Source of the DNA: Trileptium ribeirensis
Taxonomy: Eukaryota; Nematoda; Enoplea; Enoplida; Thoracostomopsidae
Direction: 5' to 3'
Assembly: GCA_030248225.1 (NCBI GenBank)
Contig: JASANE010000200.1
Span: forward strand, 16,388 to 80,387
DNA length: 64,000 nt
Shown: piece after piece, positions 25,491-35,985 of the stretch
Position numbering within the stretch: the stretch's first letter is position 1
How the letters are laid out: each line of letters opens with the position of its first letter
Program-made: the position numbers and the translations under genes
The notes under the pieces: model-generated
What the model saw: only the letters and a program-made list of their open reading frames with translations
Told to the model about the DNA's origin: nothing
The model's database searches: none

Positions 25491-27562
25491 AAGTCTGGCC
25501 GTACGGGGCTTGGTACGACCCCTCTAAAGAGGTACTGCCTCAATTTTTGTGACCGAGGAAAAATCAGTTTTTGGTTATATCTCAAAACGCAGGCCTAGTA
25601 TCAAAACATGTTTTGTGTCCAGCTGGTCTCAAGATCTACAACATTGTTGACTTGTACCTTTTGTCAGACTCGTCTATAAAGAGATTGGGTCACAAAACGA
25701 GGGTTCCAAAAGAATCCATTTTAACCTTTCATGTCAATTTTTAATATTAGTTTTATATTATGTCAATAGTTAAACATCATTATATGGTCACTGTAAAGGT
25801 TAACGGAGTCACTGAAAACAATGGAGTGATTCATTTGAACGTATCTGTGACCAATGCACCCTTTTTGGAATGGTACTATATCCACAGGGACCCCTTCACC
25901 CAAGAGCTATGAATGATTTCGTCATTTTTAATGTAATCTCATATTTTGTTACATATGCCTTTGCAAAGATTTTCTAGGACGCTGAAAACAACAGAGTCCT
26001 CCGTTTGAACGTATCTGTGACTGATGTACCTTTTTTGGAACGATATGCACTCCACGGATCTCCATCATCCAAGAAGTATAATGCACTGATTCTGGGATTT
26101 TCAAAACGCAATATTATAAAATGTTGCATTTTTGGTTATAAAGGTTTTCGATGATGCTGAAAACGATAAAATGACTTCGTTGAGTGTATATGTGACTGAT
26201 GTAGACGTTTTGGAATGTGCTGTATTTAATAAAACCCTCCTGAGCCATCCATGATTTCGTGATTTTCAACCAAACGTTACAATTTTTTGCACTTGTGGTT
26301 ATAAAGTTATTTCAAGATGCTGAAAACGATAAGGATTGATTTGAATGTATCTGTGACCAATTAATATACCCATTTTGCAGGGAATAACCGGAACCGAAAT
26401 TTACCGGAACCGGAACCGGCAACCGGAACCGTCCATTTAAACCGGATCCGGAACCTGGTATTCGAAATTCATATATAGAAAAACAGATGATGGAAGAAAT
26501 GAAGGTATAGTGGATTTAAAATGCATTAAAAATAACTTTTACATTAAACTTAATGTATTGCGATGGTATTATTGCCTTTCTGAAACTTTAAAGAGACTGA
26601 GGAAGCTAATAATGTTTATTTATCGATCAAATATGTCGGTTTTTGGACATTCAGAGCAAAAAATGTCTTCCACTATACACCATTGCGTATACTGCGTCAA
26701 ATCGAATGTGCTTGCTAAGCTTGGAGCGTAGAATACATACTTTCGCTCTGTCTCCAGTCGCCTCCCTTTACTACACTACACATAAGTTTGTTACATGTTC
26801 TGATTTACCAAGTTAACAAGCGCACTGCCAAGCCAAGCATACCCTAAGTACTTCTGCGTAAGCCATGCTCTGTTACCGAGTTGGACCGCTTTAATTCAAA
26901 CGTATCCCCCAGACTTCTGGATGTGTAAAATAGCTGCTACAAGCATCGACCTGGCTTTGATTTAACAAACTTCTGCCTGCAGGTTATTATGAAAAATTCC
27001 TAAGTTAATTATGTGCCTTATTTACGTTTCACACGGCAAATTGGTTAGTTAATCTTTTCTTTTGCTTGGTTGTATAGCTTGATCATTGTATAATATATAT
27101 TACATATGTTTGGATTACAGGATGAAGAAAAAACGTGGAAAATTTCAAACAAAATTTTTAAACCGGAATTCCGGTTCCGGTATGGTTTTTGCCCTTTGCC
27201 GGAACCGCAACCGGAACCGGAATTCCGGTTAATCCCTGGAATTTTGGCATGATGCTGCGAGCCCTGGGACATTGATTTAGGCACGATTTTGTATGTCCCA
27301 ATCAATGCTGTAACGTGTTAAATCTGCGAACACAAACGTTTTCGATGCTAGGAAAAATGATGAGTTAAATCGTTCGACCGTATCTGTTACTATAAAAGTT
27401 GCTTGCTTCTAGTGATAGCGCTCGTGGCTTGACCCACCTTTTAGTATAAAGGCTGGCTTCTCCAAACTTTTCGAATCTATCTCCCCCGCTTGCCCCGTCC
27501 AACGGACATTTTCGACTCCCTATGATTCTGCTCCCTCACGATATACAAGGACAGTCATTCAA
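25491..27562. repeat. Composite repeat, copy C, interrupted by a hAT-like MITE
   Basis: Same head (AAGATCTACAAC at 25633), the same CTGAAAACRAT monomers and the same tail (TTTTAGTATAAAGGCTGGCT, CACGATATACAA) as 18595-19612, in the same orientation. The MITE at 26378-27238 sits inside a monomer and splits a sequence that is continuous in copy A at about 19285, so the insertion postdates the composite unit. Confidence 0.78.
26378..27238. mobile_element. hAT-like MITE with CCGGAA-rich ends
   Basis: It begins CAGGGAATAACCGGAACCG and ends CCGGAATTCCGGTTAATCCCTG in inverted sense, giving inverted ends of CAGGGAWTAACCGGAA type. Flanking octamers CCATTTTG and GAATTTTG agree at 6 of 8 positions. The ends are packed with ACCGGA hexamers. 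The interior matches the copies at 47235-48394 and 50028-51176. There is no transposase frame. Assignment to hAT rests on the CAGGG termini and the 8-bp duplications seen clearly in the other copies. Confidence 0.85.
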
Positions 27563-29198
27563 CCTTGACTTTGCCCCCCCTGATTTCCTACTGGAGGCCT
27601 TCCCGACTGTATTTACTACAGTCCGCAAGGATCCTTAAAGAAGCCAGAAAAGATTAGCCTGGCAGGTCGTTTAGCATCTCGCGCGTTGTTCTACAACCAT
27701 ATTGATTTATTACTGGCTAGTTCAAAGTGGGTGGGAGGCATTTTTGGCCGCCCCCGGCAAAAATTTGGGTACCCCCGGCTCAAAGCCCCCTGCTGAGAAA
27801 AATAAACGTCTAAACGCGATAAAATCCGGCAAAAAATTGGCCCCCGGCAAAATCCGACAGGTGAGCCGGTGGGCCCCCCGGTTTGGACTAGCCAGTATTA
27901 TTTCCATATTTCATTTGAAATCGGTATCAAACATGAGAACAGTATATGGATAGAAACACTATGTTTCAGCATTTTGACATTCGTGTTCGCGATAGTCCTA
28001 TCACGTTGTAGCTGTAAAGATTTCGATATTTACTGACCATGTTCTTTTCTCTGGAGGCAGCTGTTCATGCTTTATTTTTATGTTAGATATCCAATATAAA
28101 GTATATAAGTAATGCTGTGAATTTAACGAACTTAGCGCAGCAGACTCATAGCATACTGTAAATTCCGTTCTGAATCAATATAATTATACAAGAACTGTTC
28201 AGAAAGACGGTTAAAATAAAGTGGTTTCGTTTCAGGGCGTTGATAATTACTCAGCTTCTGGTTTTAACCGACTATATTGAGTGATACTGTAGTATACTAA
28301 TCAACTGATGTGCTAATAGTCCTTTCTAATTCGACATCTTGATTCAATTTTAGTCCAAATTAATTTAGCGCAAGGCTTTTTAATTCGAGTTCCTTGGTCA
28401 TTTATGGAACGCGACGCAGATTTCACTTATAGACAGGAATGTGGACAGATTTTCAAACGTCAAATTAGTTTTCTTATCTACAAAGATATTTAGCTGGGTT
28501 CTGTTACATGCGCTATCCCGATGTAATTTTATGTCGCTCCAAATATTTCTGAAATTAAAGTCACATCCCAAAAATAGGAGTATAAAAACGAAAGCGAAAC
28601 GCGAACGAACGTTGCCGTGTTTGTGACTGAATTTTTTGCATTTGCTTATGAACGAACATAAACGCAAACGAACGTTGTACCGGTCGTTCATAAACAAACG
28701 TGGCAGTATGTATGTGAAATTGAAAAAACAGTCTATTTTGTCATTTTGATCTTTTGCAGTTGGAGACTAAAATGATACAAAGCTCAAACGATATAACTTC
28801 CAGAAAATTGCGACATTAACGTGCTCCGAAAAAAGTTCGCTAATCCTGAAGACAAACTACATTACGAATGTGAAATCATGCCGAAAATCTTTGAGTCCTG
28901 GAGTCAGCATCGCTATAATATAGATATGCTTCGTTATACAACGAAAGTTTTAAGATTATTCGCCAGAAATTGCCGCATTTCGAGCCAGTGGCTTGCCCGA
29001 GAGTTCGAAAGTATTAAAATTAATAAAATTCTATTTTCATAACGAGTTTTTCAAGGGAATGGTGAGCAATAAAGTATTTTCAATTCAATTTCAAATTTTC
29101 GATCAAGTCACAGTCATTTTGTACTCTTTTCAGCTCAATCTTGTTACAAACGATGGCTTACGAAACACTGTAATAATTATATACTTATTGCAGCTTAC
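27563..29198. other. Non-coding stretch containing a GC-rich MITE
   Basis: Apart from the MITE at 27713-27895, I see only AT-rich sequence with short frames of no recognisable content. Confidence 0.45.
27713..27895. mobile_element. GC-rich MITE, CTGGCTAGTYCAAA ends, copy 1
   Basis: The ends CTGGCTAGTTCAAA and TTTGGACTAGCCAG are inverted repeats of each other with one mismatch. A 5-bp duplication TATTA flanks both sides (27708-27712 and 27896-27900). The interior carries repeated CCCCCGGCAAAA blocks and is far richer in G and C than the surroundings. I do not recognise the family. The open frame crossing it (27702-27953) extends into both flanks and is probably chance. Confidence 0.88.
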
Positions 29199-29470
29199 CA
29201 ATGAAGCTGCACTTTTGCCATTATATAACGGTTTCGTGACCCCAGAAGCCTGACGCAGCAAGTTTTCAGCACATGTGTCGTCGTCACTCAACGGTGCGGC
29301 AGAATGATTAGCGTTCTGGTTGGAAGTTGGTGGCGAAGTCGAGGCAGTGCAATTTTTTTCTTCAGCAAAATCAATTTTAGCATTGTTATAATGCGACACA
29401 TCGGTAATTTCATTGTTCGCCAAAGCATCGAGTGAACAAGACTTTTTGGTGAGGTCGAGATTTTCCTCTC
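29199..29470 (-). CDS. Candidate internal exon, function unknown
   Basis: Minus strand. Acceptor TTATAATTTAAG precedes 29470 and donor CATTG|GTAAGC follows 29199. The 272-nt exon is open, phase 1 in and 0 out, and encodes about 90 residues (starting EENLDLTKKSC, with STSPPTSNQN and LSDDDTCAENLL). The composition is polar and acidic with no domain. The exon at 33169-33741 contains an internal donor (CAAA|GTGAGA at 33179) whose phase 1 would join this exon in frame, making it a possible alternative 3' continuation of the zinc-finger gene. It could equally be a separate gene. Confidence 0.5.
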
Positions 29471-29632
29471 CTTAAATTATAACATAATAAACTATTTACT
29501 GCACTACCCAAAAATCAATATGCTTCCTTTAAGAATTAATATTTACTTTCGCAAATGCTTACCACGTGTTACATTTTTAGCAACTTTGTTCCAAGTTTTG
29601 TGACTTATAAAATTTATCAATTTAATGAAATA

Positions 29633-29768
29633 CAGTATCCACCAGAAATAACCCCTGCCCGCTCGATGCTAGCTCTCTGATCCAAACATGTGATAACGTT
29701 GCTTGCTCAATGTTCGCTTGCGGCCTGCGCACTCGCTCGAAAGGCGACAGTAATTTCTAACACGAAAA
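29633..29768. mobile_element. Decayed copy of the CAGTRCTCGCCAAAAATGAC MITE
   Basis: The left end CAGTATCCACCAGAAATAAC follows TA. The right end is recognisable as GCGACAGTAATTTCTA. It is diverged from the copies at 30197 and 31355. Confidence 0.55.
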
Positions 29769-30196
29769 TTTCTGAAAATGTCGCAGCAGTTTATATAACG
29801 GTGCTTTGATGCTACGAATGTAGTGCTACACTTTGCTGGAAATGTTCTGGGTTTCTGTTCGACGGCGTCAGACCGTAAAAAATTTCTGACGATTTTCGCG
29901 ACTCAATAAACACAAATTTTTTTTAATTTAACCAAATTCTTAATGTCGACGAGCTTCTAATATTTATGTAACTATCTAAAAATGTGTAAAATATTGTATA
30001 TAATCCCTTCAATACATCAGCTGAAAGCCAAAACTTGTTTATAAACACTTACGAAATTAAACGCCTTGTTAAATAATATTGATAATAATATGTGTTGAAT
30101 ATATCTAGGTACGTATCCAGAGCAATTATGTTATTTTATATTATTGAGTAACATACAGTACGCGCAGTGCAGCAAGTTACGTATATTTAACAATTA

Positions 30197-30365
30197 CAGT
30201 GCGCACCAGAAATGACTGTCGCATTTCGAGCAAGTCGCGAGGGAGTGCTGTTTCGATGTTACGTAACTAAATTAATTTATAAATTCTACTTTTAGAATAA
30301 ATTTATTACGGGTGAGTTGCGAACGTGTCTCGACCAAGCGACAGTCATTTTTGGCGATTACTCAC
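30197..30365. mobile_element. Tc1/mariner-like MITE of the CAGTRCTCGCC family
   Basis: Left end CAGTGCGCACCAGAAATGAC then TGTCGC, and right end GCGACAGTCATTTTTGGCGA, are inverted partners. The left is preceded by TA. The exact right boundary is uncertain by a few bases. Confidence 0.75.
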
Positions 30366-30454
30366 TACACCGTTATTCGCTGAAAATAACCGCTATTGGG
30401 AATTAAATGAATCGACGTCATATGGCCTATAGTTACTTAAACTCCAAAGTTTTC

Positions 30455-31080
30455 TTTCAAAGGGAGCGAGCGAAGCGACCGGAGTTTCCACTGAGGGCGC
30501 TAGTGGGAAAAATCATGAATATTTTTTGTTTGTTTCCATCAAGCATAACTCATCTTCGGGTGGATGGATTTCGACAATTTTTTTTCGTTCTACCGCAAAA
30601 GTGATGACGATATGCCTTTGGTTGAACGCAAACAGCTCCGATCCATTTTTCAAGCCAAAATAGAAAAAACACATTTCTAAGGATCTTTGCCAAATCTAGC
30701 CAGACGGGCACCACTGTTTCCCAACACATATCTCGCGACACAGCCTTTGCTGGCTAGTCCAAAGAAGGGGCGGCATTTTCGGCTGCCCCCCCCCGGCAAA
30801 ACGAAGGTACCGCCCTGCTGCTAGCCCCGGCAAAAATTCGGTACCCCACGGCTCAAAGCCCCCTGCTGAGAAAAATAGACGTCTAAACGATACAAAATCC
30901 GGCAAAAAAATTGGCCCCCCGGCAAGATCCGGCAGGTGAACCGGGGCCCCCGGCTTTAATTTCCGAGGTTTGGACTAGCCAGCTTTGAGTAGCAAAATTT
31001 ACTACAACTTTACTGCATATCAACTCATCGAGATCTACAACTTTGCGGATCACCACTTTTTTGAGGGATCGCTCCATGGT
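30455..31080. repeat. Dispersed module related to the arms of the giant inverted repeat, split by a MITE
   Basis: The segment around CATAACTCATCTTCGGGTGG, GAACGCAAACAGCTCCGA and TTTGCCAAATCTAGCCAGAC matches, in order, the segment at 55150-55340 (CATAACTCATTTTCGGATGG, GAACGCGAACAGCTTCGA, TTTGCCAAATCTGGCAATTA). Its mirror copy lies at about 52900-53090. It is interrupted at 30750-30982 by a GC-rich MITE. The end (GAGATCTACAACTTTGCGGA at 31029) resembles the head of the composite repeats at 18.7 and 25.6 kb. Confidence 0.7.
30750..30982. mobile_element. GC-rich MITE, CTGGCTAGTYCAAA ends, copy 2
   Basis: CTGGCTAGTCCAAA opens and TTTGGACTAGCCAG closes the element, a perfect 14-bp inverted repeat. 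CTTTG is duplicated exactly on both sides (30745-30749 and 30983-30987). The interior matches copy 1 (GGCTCAAAGCCCCCTGCTGA and CCCCCGGC-type blocks) with extra CCCGGCAAAA repeats. Confidence 0.93.
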
Positions 31081-31194
31081 GGGTCGAATATGCTTCGTAG
31101 AACCTGTGTCAGGAAATATTCTTTCAATTTCGACATGTTATTGCATGTTTTAACCTTACAACGAGCATCTATTAGGTTATCAAGCACGCTGGAT

Positions 31195-31830
31195 ACCATA
31201 GTTTCGCTATCTAGAATCCAACTTAATTTATTATTATTATTATGCCTTTTTATGGGGTGTCAAAAGCTTTAAGATCGAAGAAAACGGTTTCTAAAATCTA
31301 GCATGTTTTCATTTGTTTGGTTATGTATTGCGTGCAGGGTATCAAAATGGTCTATAGTACCCTCCAAAAATGACTGTCGCTAGGTCGAGACTCGCTCGAA
31401 ATAAATTTGTTCTAAAAATAGAATTTACTATCAATTTAAATAGTTTCGAAATCTCGAGTGAGCTACTCGCTCGAGATTCGCTCGTGGCGCGCTCGCTCGA
31501 AATGCGACGGTCATTTTTGGCGAGTACTGTATGTATACGCTGTTTGAACGCAGAATGCAATGCCTTGGTTATCTAGTGCTCAACAAGTATATTTAATGCG
31601 TTTTCATGGGTTTTTAAAGAGTTTGTTATCTATAGACTAGATAGTATTATACCGTGTCTTTCCGGAGGTTTTCATTGGTTTAATGTCAATGAACCCCAAT
31701 TCCGCAATATAGTATGTGTGAGGGCATTGTTGTCTATATGGGTTTTTGGGTAGGCTGAATACGATGAGTTGGTTATCTATAGACCAGCACAAATACTTCT
31801 GTGTTGATCGGAGATACTAGTCACTTACTA
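31195..31830. repeat. 163-bp-type degenerate monomers, second locus
   Basis: Blocks of TTCGCTATCTAGAATCCA, TTGGTTATCTAG and GTTGGTTATCTATAGACCAG, together with TTTTCATGGGTTTTT / TTTTCATTGGTTTAA, are related to the monomers at 22470-22970. One monomer is interrupted by the MITE at 31355-31529. Confidence 0.55.
31355..31529. mobile_element. Tc1/mariner-like MITE of the CAGTRCTCGCC family
   Basis: The left end TAGTACCCTCCAAAAATGAC then TGTCGC, and the right end inverted as CAGTACTCGCCAAAAATGAC then CGTCGC, differ at about three positions. TA flanks both sides (31353-31354 and 31530-31531). At 175 bp it is non-coding. Confidence 0.87.
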
Positions 31831-33168
31831 GTATTACTTGGTATTTCCGTTTTCAAATTATAGCTCAAGACTATTAAGGAATGAATTAGGTAGGTGTCGC
31901 ATAACAATGCGCTACCAAGTCACCATGCCGAAACCAGTCTACACAAAATGTATATTAACGCAACAGGACTAATTTGACGTAACGTTCACTTTTTCGCTTG
32001 CTTAGCCCTTTATAAATTAAATTCTAAGTATAAACCAGGTACCGACACAAGCCCAAAAGTCGAACTTGAAATAACTTATTCGGTGACAAGTATTGCATTA
32101 TTTGGAGAGTAAAATTAAATTCGAATGGCACAATTCGGAACAGAATATTTAATTACATTTGATATTCTACATGGAACCTTTTAACGAAATAATTACTTCC
32201 ACATATTCTTAATGTGGGTTATATGCATAACTTGATTACTTTACTGAAATCTTGTAAGTTATAAAAATGTATATTAATAAGTTCGATGTGTTTGTTGTTA
32301 AACGTTAAAGTTAAAAAAGAAAAGTATCACAGAGAGTCAACATGCCAATGTTTTGATAATACCGGTTATTCGGTAACCAGTGTGCAGAACGTGGACCCTA
32401 ATTACCAATTGCTATATTGACATTGTAGAGTCAGAGCATACAAATTAATTATCAATTCTGTAATCAACAATCTTTGTGGACACAATATTGTATCTAATAG
32501 TTCCTGCATTGGCTGGTTGTGAACGTATATGCGATAGCTGAATAAAATCATACGCAGCTCTGGTAAAATGTGTGCAAAACGCTGAAGCAGCTTTACACAG
32601 AGGGACCCATAATTTTCGAGCTGCCCCAGGATTTCGGCGGTCACGCCAAACTACTGCATAAATTTCGACTATTCAGGGCGAAATCCTGCATAAAATGAAG
32701 TACGACATGTTGGAAAACTCCTTTCCGGTAAGTAAATAAAATGCAAGAAAACCAACGATACAAAATGTTGTAAATACATGAAAAACGCGATAAAAAGGCA
32801 GCAATTACAAGAACAGCCAGATGACCCAAAGTATCGGACACCAGGACTCAAGTACCGCAGATCGATATTCGTTCGATGAATTCAAAATATTGTTCGAGAC
32901 GTGGTCAAAACTGTGAAGAGGCGACACTCATATCTGGCGAGTACTGTATTTCCGGTTCCCCAGGTTGGATCTGCGCAACACTCCCAGATAAAATTTTTAT
33001 TCTGTGGCGAGGCCTGTTTTTCAGTTATAATCAAAAACATAAGCGGAGAAAATGAAAATAATATAATCTTAAAACCATAGCAAACTGCGTACTAAATCTG
33101 CCTATACTTAAAACTAAATCTATTTAATAAAAACCATAAAGAAAGATGGTATCCAGGTTATAATAATT
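31831..33168. other. Intergenic or intronic stretch; MITE end; protein-like open frame
   Basis: A solitary right end of the CAGTRCTCGCC MITE (CTGGCGAGTACTGTA) ends near 32949. A minus-strand open frame at 32402-32644 has balanced, protein-like composition (ILGQLENYGSLCVKLLQRFA) but no recognised domain. The adjoining frame at 32641-32841 may be its frameshifted upstream part. I do not call a gene. Confidence 0.35.
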
Positions 33169-33741
33169 TTAACTCTCACTTTGGCAGTGACGCGTAGCCT
33201 TTTTTCTCGGTAACGTTTGTGTTGCTTTTTCCTCCGTAACGCTAGCACAATAACTGGGTGTTATAGGTGGACATTGAGTATTAGGTTCCGGTTCTTTAGT
33301 TGCTGCAACCTTGCAGATTGTAGAAATAACGTCCCCACCTAAGGGGCATTTTCCATTTTCGTCAACTTTGTCACTAGTATGCCGTAGTTCAAGTTTCCTT
33401 TTTAGTGCACACGTTTGTGAAGAAGTCACCGGTGCATCATCAGTCGTTTCGACGTCTAATAAACTACTACGCGAATTCAGAAACTTGTCGGTAGAAACTT
33501 TTTTGGAAGAGGACGCTCTAGACGATGACACATCGACAGTATTACCAGCTTTATTGGGTGTATCTGTCGGTAGCGGTACACGATCTCGATTTGTTAGCGA
33601 AGGCTTCGCGTCTTTCTCTTGACATCTATCGGTTGAACTAATAGCGTGTCCAGTCGAATGCATATTGTATTTAGACGTCTTGCCATTATTTGCCGAACAG
33701 CGCGGAACAAACGGTGGATCAGTTTGACTAGATGTATTAAC
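33169..33741 (-). CDS. C2H2 zinc-finger gene, last exon (C-terminal tail)
   Basis: Minus strand. Acceptor TATTTAATTTAG precedes 33741, and the exon is open in phase 0 for 190 codons to a TAA at 33169-33171. The phase matches the exit of the exon at 41536-41828. The tail is Ser/Thr/Lys-rich and probably disordered, beginning VNTSSQTDPPFVPRC and including SSSRASSSKKVSTDKF, CALKRKLELRH and the end RKKATRHCQSES. Basic KRK/RKK patches could be nuclear localisation signals. An in-exon donor (CAAA|GTGAGA) lies eight nucleotides before the stop codon and would allow an alternative isoform that runs on to 29470. No known domain is visible. Confidence 0.75.
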   Translation of the reverse strand, partial: VNTSSQTDPPFVPRCSANNGKTSKYNMHSTGHAISSTDRCQEKDAKPSLTNRDRVPLPTDTPNKAGNTVDVSSSRASSSKKVSTDKFLNSRSSLLDVETTDDAPVTSSQTCALKRKLELRHTSDKVDENGKCPLGGDVISTICKVAATKEPEPNTQCPPITPSYCASVTEEKATQTLPRKKATRHCQSES

Positions 33742-33847
33742 CTAAATTAAATACAATATAAACGTTACCCAACATTGCAGTAAACAGTGCAAAAAGCACT
33801 ATATGAGTTACATGTAATAGAATGTTTGCAAATCCCAAGAACGAAAT

Positions 33848-35066
33848 AGTGGGTCATTTCACGTTACGATGTCCTTTTGTCCCAGAAAAAATGACTATTT
33901 TGGCTCCTATTATCTTCATTTTTACTCCCTATGACCAGAAACCGTCAAGGATTACGAATTTGAGGTCGGTATAGTAAATGTTTTAACCATTCTGATGCTA
34001 TACCTTCACAACTACCACCCCATGATGGACAGCCTATCTGACGTAAAATGGCCTCCGGCATGGCCCAGTTTGAATCTAGCCTACAATGTGTGATTATATA
34101 TGTTGTGCAGCCTATCGGCGCGGTCAAGATGAGGCTTGGCCCAGCTCCGTATGTCAAAAATAAAACTTATTATGCCTATTCTTGAGTCGAACTTATCACT
34201 TCTAAAATACGGGGGTGCCGATTTATAGCTGTTACTAAATGAAAACAAAGCGGCCATAAACGATAGCTTTTTGTATCTATAGTTTAGCCTGGGGGAAGTG
34301 TTATGCAAAAAAATTTACAATACTCCCTTTGCCAGACATGTTAGAATGCCAGAAGTAACTGGTTGTCGGGGGGGGGTAAATTTTTTATTTACGTTCAAAT
34401 CCACTCAAAAATTCTACAAGCGACACTCAACTGTCTTTTTCACATCATCCACTCCACATTATTTCATGCAAAAACAATGTGGTCGGGGGGGGGGTAAATT
34501 TTTTATTTACGTTCAAAACCAATCAAAAATTCTAGAAGCAACACTCAACTGTCTTTTTCATGCCATCCACTCTACATTATTTCATCCAAAAATAATATGG
34601 TACATGCATACCAATCGCCAGTGTACATGCGTGGTATCGTGGTCTGGGGGGGGGGGGTAAAATTCAAAATTAAAAAATGGGTTTTTCATTCCATGTCGGC
34701 CGCTCCCACTCTCCAGGATTGATGTAGATTTGAAATTTGTGTAACTAAAAACGTAGTGTAGACCTGACTAATTCTGCGCAAAAAAGAAGTAAGGCCACAA
34801 CTTCTAACATCCAGCACACCATTATCCGGAAAAAACAGGTCGTAAAATTAGTCTGCGGTTTTTGTCAATTTGGACCTATGTGAATGTCCCTTATGGCGGA
34901 GGTGAGGTCAAAAATTTTTTTGTTGTTTAAAATAGCTTAGTAATGATGCTTCCTGGCGTAAATAACATTCTTGTCAGTTCCCTGCCCGTTTCTGTGCTAC
35001 AGACCAAAATATCCATTTTACCCCCCTCCCCGACCAAAAGGACATCGTTGCGTGAAATTACGCTAG
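33848..35066. mobile_element. 1.2-kb terminal-inverted-repeat element carrying G-run tandem units
   Basis: The left end contains TTTCACGTTACGATGTCC and the right end, inverted, TTTCACGCAACGATGTCC. Both continue into CTTTTG and, about 20 bp further in, an ATKGATATTTTGG-like block, so the inverted match covers about 65 bp with gaps. Target duplications are not clear. There is no transposase frame. It lies within the large intron of the zinc-finger gene and holds the G-run repeats at 34368-34657. Confidence 0.65.
34368..34657 (+). repeat. Tandem 117-bp units headed by poly-G runs
   Basis: Runs of 9, 10 and 12 G occur at 34368-34376, 34485-34494 and 34646-34657. The first two head 117-bp direct repeats (GGGTAAATTTTTTATTTACG onward) and the third begins a diverged unit. 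A 120-codon plus-strand open frame (34298-34660) crosses them, giving Gly-rich stretches. The absence of stop codons there follows from the repeat rather than from a gene. Confidence 0.9.
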
Positions 35067-35670
35067 TAGACATTCTGTTGTGTCACGTGTAAAGAAATTT
35101 GATTTTGTACCATGTGAATAACAAAAAATTATTTAAAATTTAATCCATAAGTTATAGAATATGTTGTCACCTCAATTTATGTACATAATAATATCTACAA
35201 TATTGCGATAACGGCGTTTGATATCAAAGATCCCAGCATAATTTGCCTGGTCTTTCAAGTGCGGAGGCGGAGGCCCATGCCACATATCAAATCAGCAAAT
35301 CCCGTGTCTCAACGATTTCCTCACCATCATCTCCACGTTCGCCCCTACCCTAGTCTTGTTGGATTTTTAATCAGATTCTCCAGAACATATAAAAATAAGG
35401 GGCAAACAAATACATTGTTAGTCGCCTTGGGATGATTATGTAATTAATACCATCACTCTGGTTGAAATGAGTATACACAAAACATGCAAAACAATGAACT
35501 TTTCCCAACAAAGTTCTTCCACCATAGGACAACATGAAAATCTCCAGATTTCCGATGCGTGGAAAACCATTTCGCCTGTAAATAAGCTAGCAGCTTATCT
35601 TTTATCGCTTAGGTGGTCAATTCTGAGTATTGAATATGTAATTTAGAGCGATGTGCCCGTCGCCGATTTG
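35067..35670. other. Intronic stretch without recognised features
   Basis: AT-rich, no splice-bounded exon or repeat recognised on either strand. Confidence 0.5.
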
Positions 35671-35985
35671 AGCAAAGGTCTGATCTAACATAAACTTCAA
35701 ATTTTGAGATAACCGGTAAAACTTCAAATTTTGAGATAACCGGTAGAAACGATAGGCACTATGTTCTAGTTGATCTGAGCAAAAGCCCGAACTGCAACTG
35801 CAATCAATAGAGCTACTAAACATTGTATAGCAAAGGCCCTATATCGGTTATGTATATGAGTAAAAGCCTTATGTACATCGGGCTTTCTCATATAATGTAA
35901 TAATCGATCTGAGCAAAGGCCCTGTGTACATCGGGCCTTTGCAATTGTACTGTATATGTGGAAAGCAAATGCCCGATCTACCAGT
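35671..35985. repeat. Cluster of GAGCAAAGGCCCGAT-type motifs with a perfect hairpin
   Basis: The motif G-A-G-C-A-A-A-(A/G)-G-C-C-C recurs at about 35671, 35777, 35829, 35859, 35911 and 35965. At 35913-35942 GCAAAGGCCC and GGGCCTTTGC form a perfect 10-bp stem around a 10-nt loop, and the copy at 35859 makes a shorter stem with GGGCTTT. A separate 27-bp tandem duplication (AAACTTCAAATTTTGAGATA and onward) occupies 35692-35745. Two further motif copies lie at 39575 and 39626, so the motif brackets the nested plus-strand gene. Confidence 0.8.

Noticed and set aside
34298..34660. 120-codon plus-strand frame through the G-run repeats
   Set aside because: It exists because a 117-bp repeat (a multiple of three) lacks stops in one frame. 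The product is low-complexity and the element is a non-coding transposon.
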